A stretch of DNA of 64,000 bases from Bacteroidota bacterium (GTDB lineage: Bacteria; Bacteroidota; Bacteroidia; Bacteroidales; Porphyromonadaceae), in the NCBI GenBank assembly GCA_023395395.1, contig JAEWZH010000017.1, positions 124,001-188,000 on the forward strand, in the 5' to 3' direction. Below the pieces are notes generated by a model. That model was not told the DNA's origin. It saw only the letters and a program-made list of their open reading frames with translations, and did not search any database. The position numbers and the translations under genes are program-made. This document shows positions 25,700-34,091 of this stretch, piece after piece; the first letter of the stretch is position 1, and every line of letters begins with the position of its first letter.

Positions 25700-28003
25700 A
25701 TGATGAAGCTAAGATTATTATTTATTACAGCGATACTCTTCGCTCTACCCGTACTCGCTCAAGAAAATAAACTGTGGTACGACAAGCCTGCCGACCGATG
25801 GGAAGAGACTCTTCCTCTCGGCAATGGACGTCTCGGTATGATGCCCGGTGGCGATGTCAGGGGCGAGCGACTGATTCTCAATGATATTAGTATGTGGAGC
25901 GGTAGCCCCGACTCCACCCAGTGGAAAGAAGGCGCAGCATCGTATCTCCCAGAGATACGCAAGGAGCTCCTCAAAGGCAATAATAGGAGGGCTCAAGAGC
26001 TGGTGTACGAGCACTTCGTGAGTGGAGGTAGGGGAAGTGCTCACGGCAATGGCAGTGAAGCTCCTTATGGCAGTTTTCAGATGCTCGGTTGGCTAGAATT
26101 AATCTACAATATGCCTAATATGGAGATTAAAGACTACCGCCGAGAGCTCGATTTGAGCACAGCGATTGCGACTACTTCATTTAAAGTCGGCGGAGTGGAG
26201 ATGAAACGAGAATACATCGCAAGCCACGGAGAAGAGGATGCCTTGGTAATTCGCCTCACCTCTAGCCAGCCGAGGATGATTTCACTGAGTGCGAGGGTAT
26301 GGCGCTCTGGTACCAACGAAGTAGGTATCGGCGGCAATCGCCTCGTCATGAATGGTCAGCTGCCCGACGGCTGGGGGACAGACAAAGGTGTAAAATACTC
26401 GACAGACATACGCTTCTATCCTCTGGGTGGATCTATGTATCATCAAAATGGGCAAGTGGTCATCTCGGGCGCCGACGAAGTCCTGATTCTTATCGGTAAT
26501 TCTACCACACTCCTGCCACACAAAAGCACCCTATCCTTCAAGTCTTGGGAAGAGCTATTGGCAAACCACCTCAAGGTCTATCAAGAAAAGTTTAATAGAG
26601 TCGCACTTGACCTAGGGGTACACCCCATAATGCCCACCAATGAGCGCCTCAGGAAGTTTCAGAGCGAAGACGATCCATCTTTCGCCGCACTTTACTACAA
26701 CTTCGGTCGCTACCTTATGATCTCTGGTACACGCCCAAATAGTTTGCCACTCAATCTCCAAGGGCTTTGGGCAAATAGCATTCAGGCTCCTTGGAATGGC
26801 GACTACCATCTCAATATCAACCTGCAGATGAATTACTGGCCAGCCGAAGTGGCGGGGCTACACGAGCAGGTAGACCCTCTAGTGAGGTTGGCACTCTCTC
26901 TCGTCGATAGTGGTACCAAGACTGCTCAGACCTACTACAATGCCGAAGGGTGGGTAGCTCATATGATGACCAACCCTTGGAGCTTTACAGCACCGGGAGA
27001 GCATGCGTCGTGGGGCGCTACTAATACGGGCGGAGCTTGGCTGATGCAACACATCTGGGATCATTATGCCTTTACTCAAGATACCGCCTTTCTTCACAGC
27101 TGTTATCCGATGTTGGAGGGCTCAGCAAAATTCTTCCTCAGTTCACTCATAGAGGAGCCCAAGCATGGTTGGTTAGTGACAGCACCCAGCTCCAGCCCCG
27201 AAAACGGATTTAAGATGAAAAGCGACAACACGCCCATCTACATCTGCATGGGACCTACGATGGACAACCAGCTGGTGCGTGAGCTTCTCACCAATCTCCT
27301 CTCCGCAGCCGATATTTTGGGAATAGATAATGAATGGATAGCCAAGGCTCGTGCTACCCTCCCTCGCCTTGCACCTCATCAGATAAGTCCCCAAGGTTAT
27401 CTGCAAGAGTGGTTGGAGGATTACGAAGAGATAGAGCCACAGCACCGACACGTGTCGCACCTCTATGGACTCTATCCAGGTCATCAAATATCTACTCATA
27501 CTACTCCCGAGCTGGCAGAAGCCGCTATTGCGACCCTCAATCGTCGTGGCGATGCGGGTACAGGCTGGTCGAGAGCTTGGAAAATCAACTTCTGGGCACG
27601 GCTCAAGGATGGCGAGCGTTCACTCAAGCTTCTCAAGAGCCTGCTCCAACCAGCGGGCAAGGGGGGAGGTACTTACGACAACCTCTTCTGCGCTCATCCT
27701 CCTTTTCAGATTGATGGCAACTTCGGTGGCACGGCAGCTATTGCCGAGATGCTCATCCAGAGCCAAGATGGATTTGTAGAGCTGCTCCCTGCACTCCCCA
27801 AGTCGTGGAGCAGAGGGAGCTTCCGTGGGCTCAGGGTACGTGGAGGAGCTAGCGTAGATCTCACATGGGAGGAGGGCAAACCGACCCAAGCCATCCTCCA
27901 TACGACGCTTGACGAGACCTCCATCCGCCTGATGAATCCCAAGACCAAGGAAATCGAGAGCTATACCTTAAATAAGGATAAATCGCTCACTCTTGACTTC
28001 TAA
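25700..28003 (+). CDS. Alpha-L-fucosidase, glycoside hydrolase family 95
   Basis: A 767-residue exported GH95 enzyme. Translation from ATG 25700 or 25703 gives the signal peptide MKLRLLFITAILFALPVLAQ; the longer TTG-initiated reading is rejected. The N-terminal beta-sandwich covers about 20-260 (WEETLPLGNGRLGMM, NDISMWSGSPD). The (alpha/alpha)6 barrel holds the GH95 signatures LQGLWANSIQAPWNGDYH, NLQMNYWPAEVAGL, APSSSPENGF and FQIDGNFGGTAAIAEML. It inverts terminal alpha-1,2-linked fucose on host glycans in the periplasm. It is preceded by the pfp terminator, so expression needs a promoter within or beyond it; none is obvious. No fucose-catabolic gene is adjacent. Confidence 0.93.
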   Translation: MMKLRLLFITAILFALPVLAQENKLWYDKPADRWEETLPLGNGRLGMMPGGDVRGERLILNDISMWSGSPDSTQWKEGAASYLPEIRKELLKGNNRRAQELVYEHFVSGGRGSAHGNGSEAPYGSFQMLGWLELIYNMPNMEIKDYRRELDLSTAIATTSFKVGGVEMKREYIASHGEEDALVIRLTSSQPRMISLSARVWRSGTNEVGIGGNRLVMNGQLPDGWGTDKGVKYSTDIRFYPLGGSMYHQNGQVVISGADEVLILIGNSTTLLPHKSTLSFKSWEELLANHLKVYQEKFNRVALDLGVHPIMPTNERLRKFQSEDDPSFAALYYNFGRYLMISGTRPNSLPLNLQGLWANSIQAPWNGDYHLNINLQMNYWPAEVAGLHEQVDPLVRLALSLVDSGTKTAQTYYNAEGWVAHMMTNPWSFTAPGEHASWGATNTGGAWLMQHIWDHYAFTQDTAFLHSCYPMLEGSAKFFLSSLIEEPKHGWLVTAPSSSPENGFKMKSDNTPIYICMGPTMDNQLVRELLTNLLSAADILGIDNEWIAKARATLPRLAPHQISPQGYLQEWLEDYEEIEPQHRHVSHLYGLYPGHQISTHTTPELAEAAIATLNRRGDAGTGWSRAWKINFWARLKDGERSLKLLKSLLQPAGKGGGTYDNLFCAHPPFQIDGNFGGTAAIAEMLIQSQDGFVELLPALPKSWSRGSFRGLRVRGGASVDLTWEEGKPTQAILHTTLDETSIRLMNPKTKEIESYTLNKDKSLTLDF

Positions 28004-28010
28004 TAGTAAA

Positions 28011-28048
28011 AGAGCCACGGCATCGCTTGACGCCGTGGCTCTTTTTTA
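28011..28048. terminator. Bidirectional terminator between GH95 and gdhA
   Basis: AGAGCCACGGC / GCCGTGGCTCT with a 10-nt loop, A-rich before and TTTTTT after, between two convergent genes. Confidence 0.9.
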
Positions 28049-28061
28049 TATGGAGGTGAAA

Positions 28062-29405
28062 TTAGATCACACCCTGCTCTAGCATAGCCTGAGCTACCTT
28101 CATGAAGCCAGCGATATTAGCTCCCTTCACGTAGTCTACACTACCATCAGGCTGAGTACCATATCTTACGCACTGCTCATGGATCTGCTTCATGATCCAG
28201 TGTAGCTTCTGATCGACCTCCTCAGCAGGCCAATTGAGGTGCGCAGCATTCTGAGTCATCTCAAGACCAGAAGTAGCCACACCACCGGCATTCACCGCCT
28301 TACCGGGAGCGAAGAGCATACCGCTATTTTGGAAGAAGTGAATGGCCTCAGGAGTACAACCCATGTTAGACACCTCGCAGCAGCACCAGCAACCATTTGC
28401 CTTCAGCTCCTTAGCATCGTCCTCATTGAGCTCATTTTGGAAAGCACATGGAAGAGCGATGTCGCAAGGGATACTCCAAGCCTTCTTGCCAGGAGTGAAC
28501 TGTGCGAGTTCCGGGAACTTATCAGCCATATCCTGTACTTTATTGCGGTTAGAGCTACGCATCACGAGCATATAGTCGATCATCTCCTTAGTGATACCAT
28601 TTGGAATATGGCATACACCGTCTGGACCAGAAATTGCCACGACCTTACCACCAAGCTCGGTAGTCTTGATGGCAGCACCCCAAGCTACGTTGCCGAAGCC
28701 GGAGAGAGCTACCTTCTTGCCCTTGATGTCCTTCCCGGCCTTTGCCAGTAGATGCTCAGTAAAGTAGAGGGCACCAAAACCAGTAGCCTCTGGGCGGAAT
28801 TCTGAACCACCCCAAGTCATACCCTTACCGGTAAGCACACCTGTATGATACTCACGAGTGAGCTTCTGGTACATACCATTCATGAAGCCAATCTCACGTG
28901 TACCTACACCTACGTCACCTGCAGGAATATCCTGATCCGGGCCGATGCAGTTTACCAGCTCAAGCATAAATGCTTGGCAGAAGCGCATAATCTCGGCTTC
29001 AGACTTACCTACTGGGTCGAAGTCCGAACCTCCCTTGCCACCACCCATAGGCAATGTGGTGAGTGCATTCTTGAAAGTCTGCTCGAAACCGAGGAACTTA
29101 AGCATGGAAGGAGTAACTGCCTTGTGGAAACGAAGACCTCCCTTGTATGGACCAATCGCAGAGTTAAACTGCACGCGATAGCCAAGGTTGGTCTGTACTT
29201 CGCCCTTGTCATCAACCCAGTTTACACGGAAAGTAAAGATACGATCCGGCTCCACCATCCGCTCTACGATCTTATTTTTTTCGTACTCCGGATGTTGGTT
29301 GTAGAGATCCTCGATAGACTCAAGTACTTCCTTCACTGCCTGAATGTACTCTGATTCGCCTGGGTGCTTAGCTTCCAAGCTCTTGATAATGTCAGCTGTC
29401 TTCAT
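28062..29405 (-). CDS. gdhA: Glutamate dehydrogenase, NADP-type hexameric
   Basis: A 447-residue GDH of the small hexameric class. The catalytic segment is PMGGGKGGSDFDPVGKSE with the active Lys, followed by the substrate Asp region GDVGVGTREIGFM. A Rossmann motif (ALSGFGNVAWGAA) lies near 240, and GVATSGLEMTQNA closes the active site. It links 2-oxoglutarate, ammonium and glutamate; in amino-acid-fermenting Bacteroidales it is among the most abundant proteins. It faces the fucosidase across a shared terminator and has a long upstream gap. Confidence 0.97.
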   Translation of the reverse strand: MKTADIIKSLEAKHPGESEYIQAVKEVLESIEDLYNQHPEYEKNKIVERMVEPDRIFTFRVNWVDDKGEVQTNLGYRVQFNSAIGPYKGGLRFHKAVTPSMLKFLGFEQTFKNALTTLPMGGGKGGSDFDPVGKSEAEIMRFCQAFMLELVNCIGPDQDIPAGDVGVGTREIGFMNGMYQKLTREYHTGVLTGKGMTWGGSEFRPEATGFGALYFTEHLLAKAGKDIKGKKVALSGFGNVAWGAAIKTTELGGKVVAISGPDGVCHIPNGITKEMIDYMLVMRSSNRNKVQDMADKFPELAQFTPGKKAWSIPCDIALPCAFQNELNEDDAKELKANGCWCCCEVSNMGCTPEAIHFFQNSGMLFAPGKAVNAGGVATSGLEMTQNAAHLNWPAEEVDQKLHWIMKQIHEQCVRYGTQPDGSVDYVKGANIAGFMKVAQAMLEQGVI

Positions 29406-29484
29406 AAAATAGTAATTATAGATTATTAAATCATCTGTATATCCACAAGTTAGAGTCAGAACATCACAAAATGTTCCGACACCA

Positions 29485-29492
29485 CAAATGTA
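29485..29492 (-). promoter_or_regulatory. -7 box of gdhA
   Basis: On the minus strand TACATTTG (29492-29485) matches the -7 consensus 79 bp before the gdhA start; the -33 region reads GTTT at an approximate distance only. Confidence 0.5.
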
Positions 29493-29687
29493 GCCAATTT
29501 AGTTCAATATAAACACGGAAAAAGGAGAAACCATGCAATAAAACAATAGTTTAGTACATACAATAAAAAAACTAACAATGGTGACCTATCGTAATCTGCT
29601 AAGACATAGATTGCATATCCCATTGCTGTATAGGCGTCAAACGATAGACCTAGAGACCCTGCCCCCAAATCTTATCAGGCATGACCA

Positions 29688-29832
29688 TTTAATATATACT
29701 AATTGCACAATTTAATATATACTAATCACCCGATTTAATATATACTAATCACCACAATTAGTATATATTAAACAATCATTCCTTCTATAGAGAGCGGTCA
29801 AGGGATATACCGTTACGGATCACGTTTGATAG
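29688..29832. repeat. Dispersed palindromic repeat, copy 2 (23-bp period array)
   Basis: Four units of TTTAATATATACTAAT: forward at 29688-29703, 29711-29726 and 29734-29749, inverted at 29757-29772. All starts are exactly 23 bp apart. After 15 bp comes TATAGAGAGCGG, then AAGGGATATACCGTTACGG and CACGTTTGATA, the same tail as copy 1 at 7121-7170. The unit number and orientation differ between the copies while period and tail are kept. This is the main content of the 557-bp gap between gdhA and the IS3 remnant; the rest holds no gene. Confidence 0.82.
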
Positions 29833-29962
29833 CTAAAAGGAGAATAATCGTTACCTATCCCCTATAATACTCCCCAAAAACTAGACAGCTCAAAAAGTGC
29901 TACGTTTGAGAGTTGAGATGGAACTAATTGTCATTTGCTAACGAAAAAAGAAAAAGAAGTTT

Positions 29963-30148
29963 ATGGGACGAAGCAGTAAATACAGTTCAAGCTTTAAGGC
30001 ACAAGTGGCATTGGCTGGTTTGAGGGGCGAGGAGACGATACAGAGCTTAGCGAAGCGATACGAAGTCAGCCCAAGTAAGATTACAGAGTGGATGCGAGAG
30101 CTAGAGGAAAAAGCTGCGCAAGCCTTTGAAAAGCCCTCTCTGACGTGA
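29963..30148 (+). pseudogene. Truncated IS3-family OrfA (transposase HTH)
   Basis: 61 residues that read as the start of an IS3/IS911 OrfA: KYSSSFKAQVALAGLRGEET followed by a helix-turn-helix (IQSLAKRYEVSPSKITEWMREL). It stops after EKPSLT, well short of the usual length of about 100. No OrfB or terminal inverted repeat is seen next to it. It marks the left edge of the AT-rich patch. Confidence 0.8.
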
Positions 30149-30196
30149 ATATAGGATTCTGATATAGGAAGAAAAACAGGACCTATACGCCAAAAA

Positions 30197-30229
30197 TTTG
30201 CGTAAGTGTAAAAAAAAAATGTACCTTTG
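30197..30229 (+). promoter_or_regulatory. Promoter of the outer-membrane receptor gene
   Basis: TTTG (30197-30200) and TACCTTTG (30222-30229) are 21 bp apart, an excellent Bacteroidetes promoter, with a ten-A run between them. The receptor ATG is 43 bp on. Confidence 0.8.
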
Positions 30230-30272
30230 AAAAGAACAATTTGTGCCTCTTAATTTTAATATGTTGTATTGT

Positions 30273-32537
30273 ATGAATATCAAAAATGTAGTGAGATTTA
30301 TTTTTGTATCGATAGCTATAGGTTACTCAAATATTATCGTAGCACAAGAAGCAGTGATACATGGTAGAGTAATGTCGGCTGATGGAGCTCCCTTAGAGTT
30401 TATTCACGTAGTTGCTCTTTCTCGTCCTGATTCTACATACTTGAAAAGCGCACTCACTAATAAAGAAGGTTGTTTTGAGCTCAAAGAAGAGAGTGACAAT
30501 TACTTCCTTCGTTTTAGTTTTCTAGGATATAAGAGTGTGGATGCTATTCCAAAGGATGGAATGGTCATCACAATGGTAGAAGATGTGCAGAATTTGGATG
30601 AAGTCGTTGTGACAGCATCCAGACTACAATATAAGCCAGCGGGATTTTCATATTCATTCAAGAACGATCATCAGACAAGTGGGCGTAAAGCAATAGATAT
30701 AATTGGAATGCTTCCCAATGTCTCTTACGATCCGGGGAATATCTCAATTCTTGGACGTGCTGTTTCAGCTATTTACATAGGAAATATGAGGTCTGATATT
30801 AAAGAGGTAGAGGCACTTCGTGCGGATCAAATAGAAAAAGTAGAGATTGATTATTCGTCTGTAGGAAGTGAAGATGTGACATCTCTTGGCGGAGTATTAC
30901 GTATTACGCTCAAATCAATTGAGAAAAATGGTCTCAGGGGAGTCTTGACTGGGGAAGGAAATTATTATCCATATTATGGTATCATAGATGGTAACATCTA
31001 TAATAGCACCACAACTAAAGTAGACAAACTGAGCATTAATAATAATATCTTTCTATCGTATAATCGCCCCTTTAGTGATTACGAAAATACTCAAATGCAG
31101 AATGGAGAGCCAACTGTTACCACATTTGAGAAGTTTCGTAATAATGAAGCTTTTATATATGATCGTTTAAGACTAAGCTATGAGATTAGTGATAAGAGCG
31201 TACTGTCTCTTTCGGGTTTTTATTCATATTTAGATAGTAATCCCAAAAACACGACTTCTTTCTTGGATAGTGACCGGCAAGACATTGTGACAGAAATTGA
31301 GAATAAAGCTCATACAGCACAGGCACTTATTAATTATTCTCATAGTCAGAATAATAACACGTTTGATCTCTCTGGAGATTACCTCTGGAAGGGGGTTAGT
31401 GGTAATACAAATTTTGAACATTACAAGGCTTTCTCTAATAAGTTAACTAATATGGTGCGTGTAAGACCTGTTTACAAGCACCAGCTTGTCAATCAAAAGT
31501 CAGAACTAACAGTTGGGGGAGACTTTCAAATGATTGATGTTGGAGAAACAACAAGTGATAATGTAGTGCCTGCTGATATGCGGTCATATACTCCTGCATT
31601 ATATAGCTCATATCAGGGTAGCAAGGGTATGATGATGTACAGCTTGGGGCTGAGATATCAATACAATTGGCTTTCTACAACTCAAGGTAATGATACTTAT
31701 ATTCATAGGTTTGGATCGCTCTATCCATCATTGTCATTTCAATATGTGATTAATCCACAAAAAGGACACATGCTAATGCTACAATCAGAGAGAGGAGCAA
31801 GTCAAATTCCATATAGTGCGATTAGTGGATACAGACAATATGAAAGTGCTAAGCTATATACTATTGGGAATCCGGACCTCAATACGCCTATTGTTTGGCA
31901 AAATATGCTAATGATGCAGCTGTGGAAACAACTTAATTTAAGTGCAATGTACATCCTTATTAAGTCTCCAATTGGATTTGTCACTGAAGTAGATCCAATA
32001 GATGATAGTGTATTTTACACTCAACCAAGAAATGGAAATTATCAATCGGTTCTCGCATTAGGAGCGGAGTGGAATAAAAAGGTTAATGATATCTGGCAGA
32101 TGAAATTAAGCAGTTCTTTTTCGCTTCAAAATGCTCATATGGGGTACATAATGGCTAAGAACCAGCAGCTGTGGAAGTTCGCAATTCTTAATTCGTTTAA
32201 CCTTAGCAAAAGTATGGGCGGAGGATTTAATGTTAGGTACGAGCCTGAATCCAGATACTTAGACCGTATACTAAAGCCTGTGTATAGCTTTAATGGATAT
32301 TTCTTTAAAACGTTCATAGATGGAACTTTAGAGCTTAGAGCAGATGCTCTGTTTTATAACAAACCAAGAGTGATAACCACAGAGAATGACAATCTAAGGC
32401 TTACTGAAGCGAATAAAACGCAAGGTGCATTTGTCAAGGTCTCTGTTACATATAACTTTAGTCGTGGCAAAAAATTTAAGACATCAAAATTCTCTAATAT
32501 GATGCAAAGTTACGAACAAATTGAAGACACAAAATGA
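30273..32537 (+). CDS. Outer membrane beta-barrel receptor (OMP_b-brl_3 type)
   Basis: A 754-residue protein from the Met of MNIKNVVRFIFVSIAIGYSN with signal peptide ending IIVAQ. A carboxypeptidase-regulatory-like domain (about 20-100, VIHGRVMSADGAPLEFIHVV) precedes a plug-like domain (about 105-215, KAIDIIGMLPNVSYD). A large beta-barrel follows, with many aromatic strand ends and YNFSRGKKF near the C-terminus. It resembles TonB-linked receptors but no TonB box is visible. Ligand unknown. Same architecture as the protein at 59150-61519. The gene is clearly more AT-rich than core genes nearby and sits between IS and conjugative-transposon remains, pointing to horizontal gain. Confidence 0.85.
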   Translation: MNIKNVVRFIFVSIAIGYSNIIVAQEAVIHGRVMSADGAPLEFIHVVALSRPDSTYLKSALTNKEGCFELKEESDNYFLRFSFLGYKSVDAIPKDGMVITMVEDVQNLDEVVVTASRLQYKPAGFSYSFKNDHQTSGRKAIDIIGMLPNVSYDPGNISILGRAVSAIYIGNMRSDIKEVEALRADQIEKVEIDYSSVGSEDVTSLGGVLRITLKSIEKNGLRGVLTGEGNYYPYYGIIDGNIYNSTTTKVDKLSINNNIFLSYNRPFSDYENTQMQNGEPTVTTFEKFRNNEAFIYDRLRLSYEISDKSVLSLSGFYSYLDSNPKNTTSFLDSDRQDIVTEIENKAHTAQALINYSHSQNNNTFDLSGDYLWKGVSGNTNFEHYKAFSNKLTNMVRVRPVYKHQLVNQKSELTVGGDFQMIDVGETTSDNVVPADMRSYTPALYSSYQGSKGMMMYSLGLRYQYNWLSTTQGNDTYIHRFGSLYPSLSFQYVINPQKGHMLMLQSERGASQIPYSAISGYRQYESAKLYTIGNPDLNTPIVWQNMLMMQLWKQLNLSAMYILIKSPIGFVTEVDPIDDSVFYTQPRNGNYQSVLALGAEWNKKVNDIWQMKLSSSFSLQNAHMGYIMAKNQQLWKFAILNSFNLSKSMGGGFNVRYEPESRYLDRILKPVYSFNGYFFKTFIDGTLELRADALFYNKPRVITTENDNLRLTEANKTQGAFVKVSVTYNFSRGKKFKTSKFSNMMQSYEQIEDTK

Positions 32538-32794
32538 TCTTATCTTAATCCATTGTTTTTAATGAATATCAGGTAGGTATGAAGACAAAGGTTATTGTTT
32601 TGTAATAGGGTGAGTGATTTTTGCGCAAATAAAGGTTTCCCTTGACAACCCTCCTACTAAGCTTGAAATTTTAGGTTTAATTGATGTGGGGTAATTTCTT
32701 CAGCATCTGATGAAATAGAGATTAATGGGGGGGAGAGAACAAACCTTGATAATTTTTTAGTAAAAACTGAGAATGGTCTTCGACTAAAAATGCT

Positions 32795-32834
32795 CCCTGA
32801 GAAAAAGTTTTTGACCTAGGTCAAAATTTCAGGG
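32795..32834. promoter_or_regulatory. 18-bp perfect palindrome with outer inverted arms
   Basis: TTTTGACCTAGGTCAAAA (32809-32826) is a perfect palindrome with no spacer, and CCCTGA (32795-32800) pairs with TCAGGG (32829-32834) outside it. It lies in the 361-bp gap after the receptor gene, where no gene is seen. It could be an operator, a recombination site or an element end. Confidence 0.6.
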
Positions 32835-32898
32835 CGAGATAGTTAATACATATTCCCACTTGATGATTTTGAATTTACATCTAAAATCACTACACTTG

Positions 32899-33105
32899 CT
32901 AACAGAGATATATCTTATATATGTCTCTAAGGAGTTTTAACATAAAAAAAAGAAACATTATGGACATTGAGCCTGACTTGTGATAGAGGTCAATCACTCG
33001 TATTTGGTCTTTCGGATCGGGCAAACGGACGTGCCAATCGTCCCACTTGTCGGGCATATCACCATACTTTTTCGCTACTCTTTTCCTTGATTTATCGCTT
33101 GCCAT
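32899..33105 (-). pseudogene. Small reading frame, possible conjugative-element remnant
   Basis: The first 45 residues are hydrophilic and protein-like (KYGDMPDKWDDWHVRLPDPK). The last 20 (MSIMFLFFMLKLLRDIYK) look like read-out into AT-rich DNA, so a true gene would be truncated at its 3' end. It lies downstream of the DUF3408 gene in the same direction, as expected of a piece of a transfer operon. I do not recognise a family. Confidence 0.35.
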
Positions 33106-33170
33106 ATTCTCTTGTTTTTGTTTCTCTAATTACGACTTTGGTGTGATTTAATTCCCCTTTTGGGGCAAGG

Positions 33171-33208
33171 GTCTTTGTGGGACAAACGGCAGTTTGTGTC
33201 ACAAAGAC
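33171..33208. other. Hairpin, 17-bp arms
   Basis: GTCTTTGTGGGACAAAC, loop GGCA, GTTTGTGTCACAAAGAC: 15 of 17 positions pair. It is in the 207-bp gap between the two leftward transposon-derived frames. Confidence 0.6.
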
Positions 33209-33246
33209 ACACCTTACCAGTATCAAGAATGAGACGAATAAGCCCT

Positions 33247-33306
33247 GCTGAGATACTGCATTCTCTGAATGCTATAACTCAGCATAGGTTTGCGTTCTCA
33301 GAACGC
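33247..33306. other. Two tandem hairpins with compensating changes
   Basis: The first arm set is GCTGAG...GCATTC-TCT-GAATGC...CTCAGC (33247-33282); the second is GCGTTC-TCA-GAACGC (about 33292-33306). The inner stems differ by A to G on one side and T to C on the other, so base-pairing is kept. They directly follow the stop of the DUF3408 frame on the minus strand and may end or stabilise its transcript. Confidence 0.55.
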
Positions 33307-33312
33307 TATAGT

Positions 33313-33792
33313 TCAGAGTTTTCGCCATACTTCTACCTCCTCTTTATATCGATCAAGATGCTCTCGAAGGACTTGCTCCACATACCCCGAAATACTTGCT
33401 CCCTGCTCACCAATCTTACGCACAACGAAATCTAATCTCCTTTGGGTTTCCTCTGATACATACACCGCTTTGCGATGGCTGATACGAACTGGCTGAAGGT
33501 ATTTTCCTTGAAACTTTGCTAAACTCTCTCTGTTCTTAGATTTACTCATTCGCTGGTGAGTTCCTTCGGCAGAAGCTGCCCCTACCATCGGTTGCAATTC
33601 TGCCACTCGACATGGAGAAAGAGAAGCTTCCTCATGGTTTATTTCCTCATCTAATTCTTCCATTTGAATAGGCTCAAATCTTTTCTTTTCCTCCTCATAA
33701 TTGACAGGTTGGTCATAAAACGGCAAGACTTCGCTCGTGGGTCGTATGCTACAAGCCGGGAAGTTATTTAGAGAGAAGAGTGCTGAACTCAC
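33313..33792 (-). pseudogene. DUF3408 conjugative-transposon protein with a foreign 5' end
   Basis: 159 residues. The C-terminal 60 (KAVYVSEETQRRLDFVVRKI then SGYVEQVLREHLDRYKEEVE) match DUF3408, a family confined to Bacteroidetes conjugative transposons and encoded near the traA end. The first 24 residues (MSSALFSLNNFPACSIRPTS) are the antisense of a typA fragment (33721-33801), so the natural start has been lost and replaced. The middle, acidic part (about 25-95) is normal linker for this family. No other transfer, mobilisation or integrase gene is nearby: this is a stump of a once-larger element. Confidence 0.75.
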
Positions 33793-33801
33793 ACAGGTGC
33801 T
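33721..33801 (+). repeat. Displaced copy of the typA 5' coding region
   Basis: These 81 bp match 37731-37811, codons 15-42 of the real typA, with five mismatches. Three of the five are synonymous. Both copies have the same orientation, about 4 kb apart. On each side the match stops abruptly. It carries the end of the P-loop but no start codon, so it cannot make protein. Confidence 0.9.
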
Positions 33802-33931
33802 CGCCTACAAGTAAAGGGTATATGAGAGAAGAAGCGCACTTACCCCCTTTGTGGCGAATCGGGAACAATCAGAAAGAGGAAATAGTATTATAATAGCCCT
33901 ATACTAGTTACGATATTTAGACAGAGAAAGT

Positions 33932-33963
33932 TTTGTCATATAAAAAAATATACATACATTTGC
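33932..33963 (+). promoter_or_regulatory. Promoter of the GLPGLI/receptor operon
   Basis: TTTG (33932-33935) and TACATTTG (33955-33962) with 19 bp between, a textbook Bacteroidetes promoter. The first ATG that gives a signal peptide is 130 bp downstream. The surrounding 299-bp gap contains nothing else convincing. Confidence 0.8.
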
Positions 33964-34091
33964 AATAAGGGTATTGTGTGGTAACCGAAATCGTCCGAAT
34001 GTTTACTAACCCTCGCTATCAAATTTGCTGGTCTGTGATGGATTTATTCACTATAGACCAGCACATTACTTTAGCCAATTATTTTTTTCAG

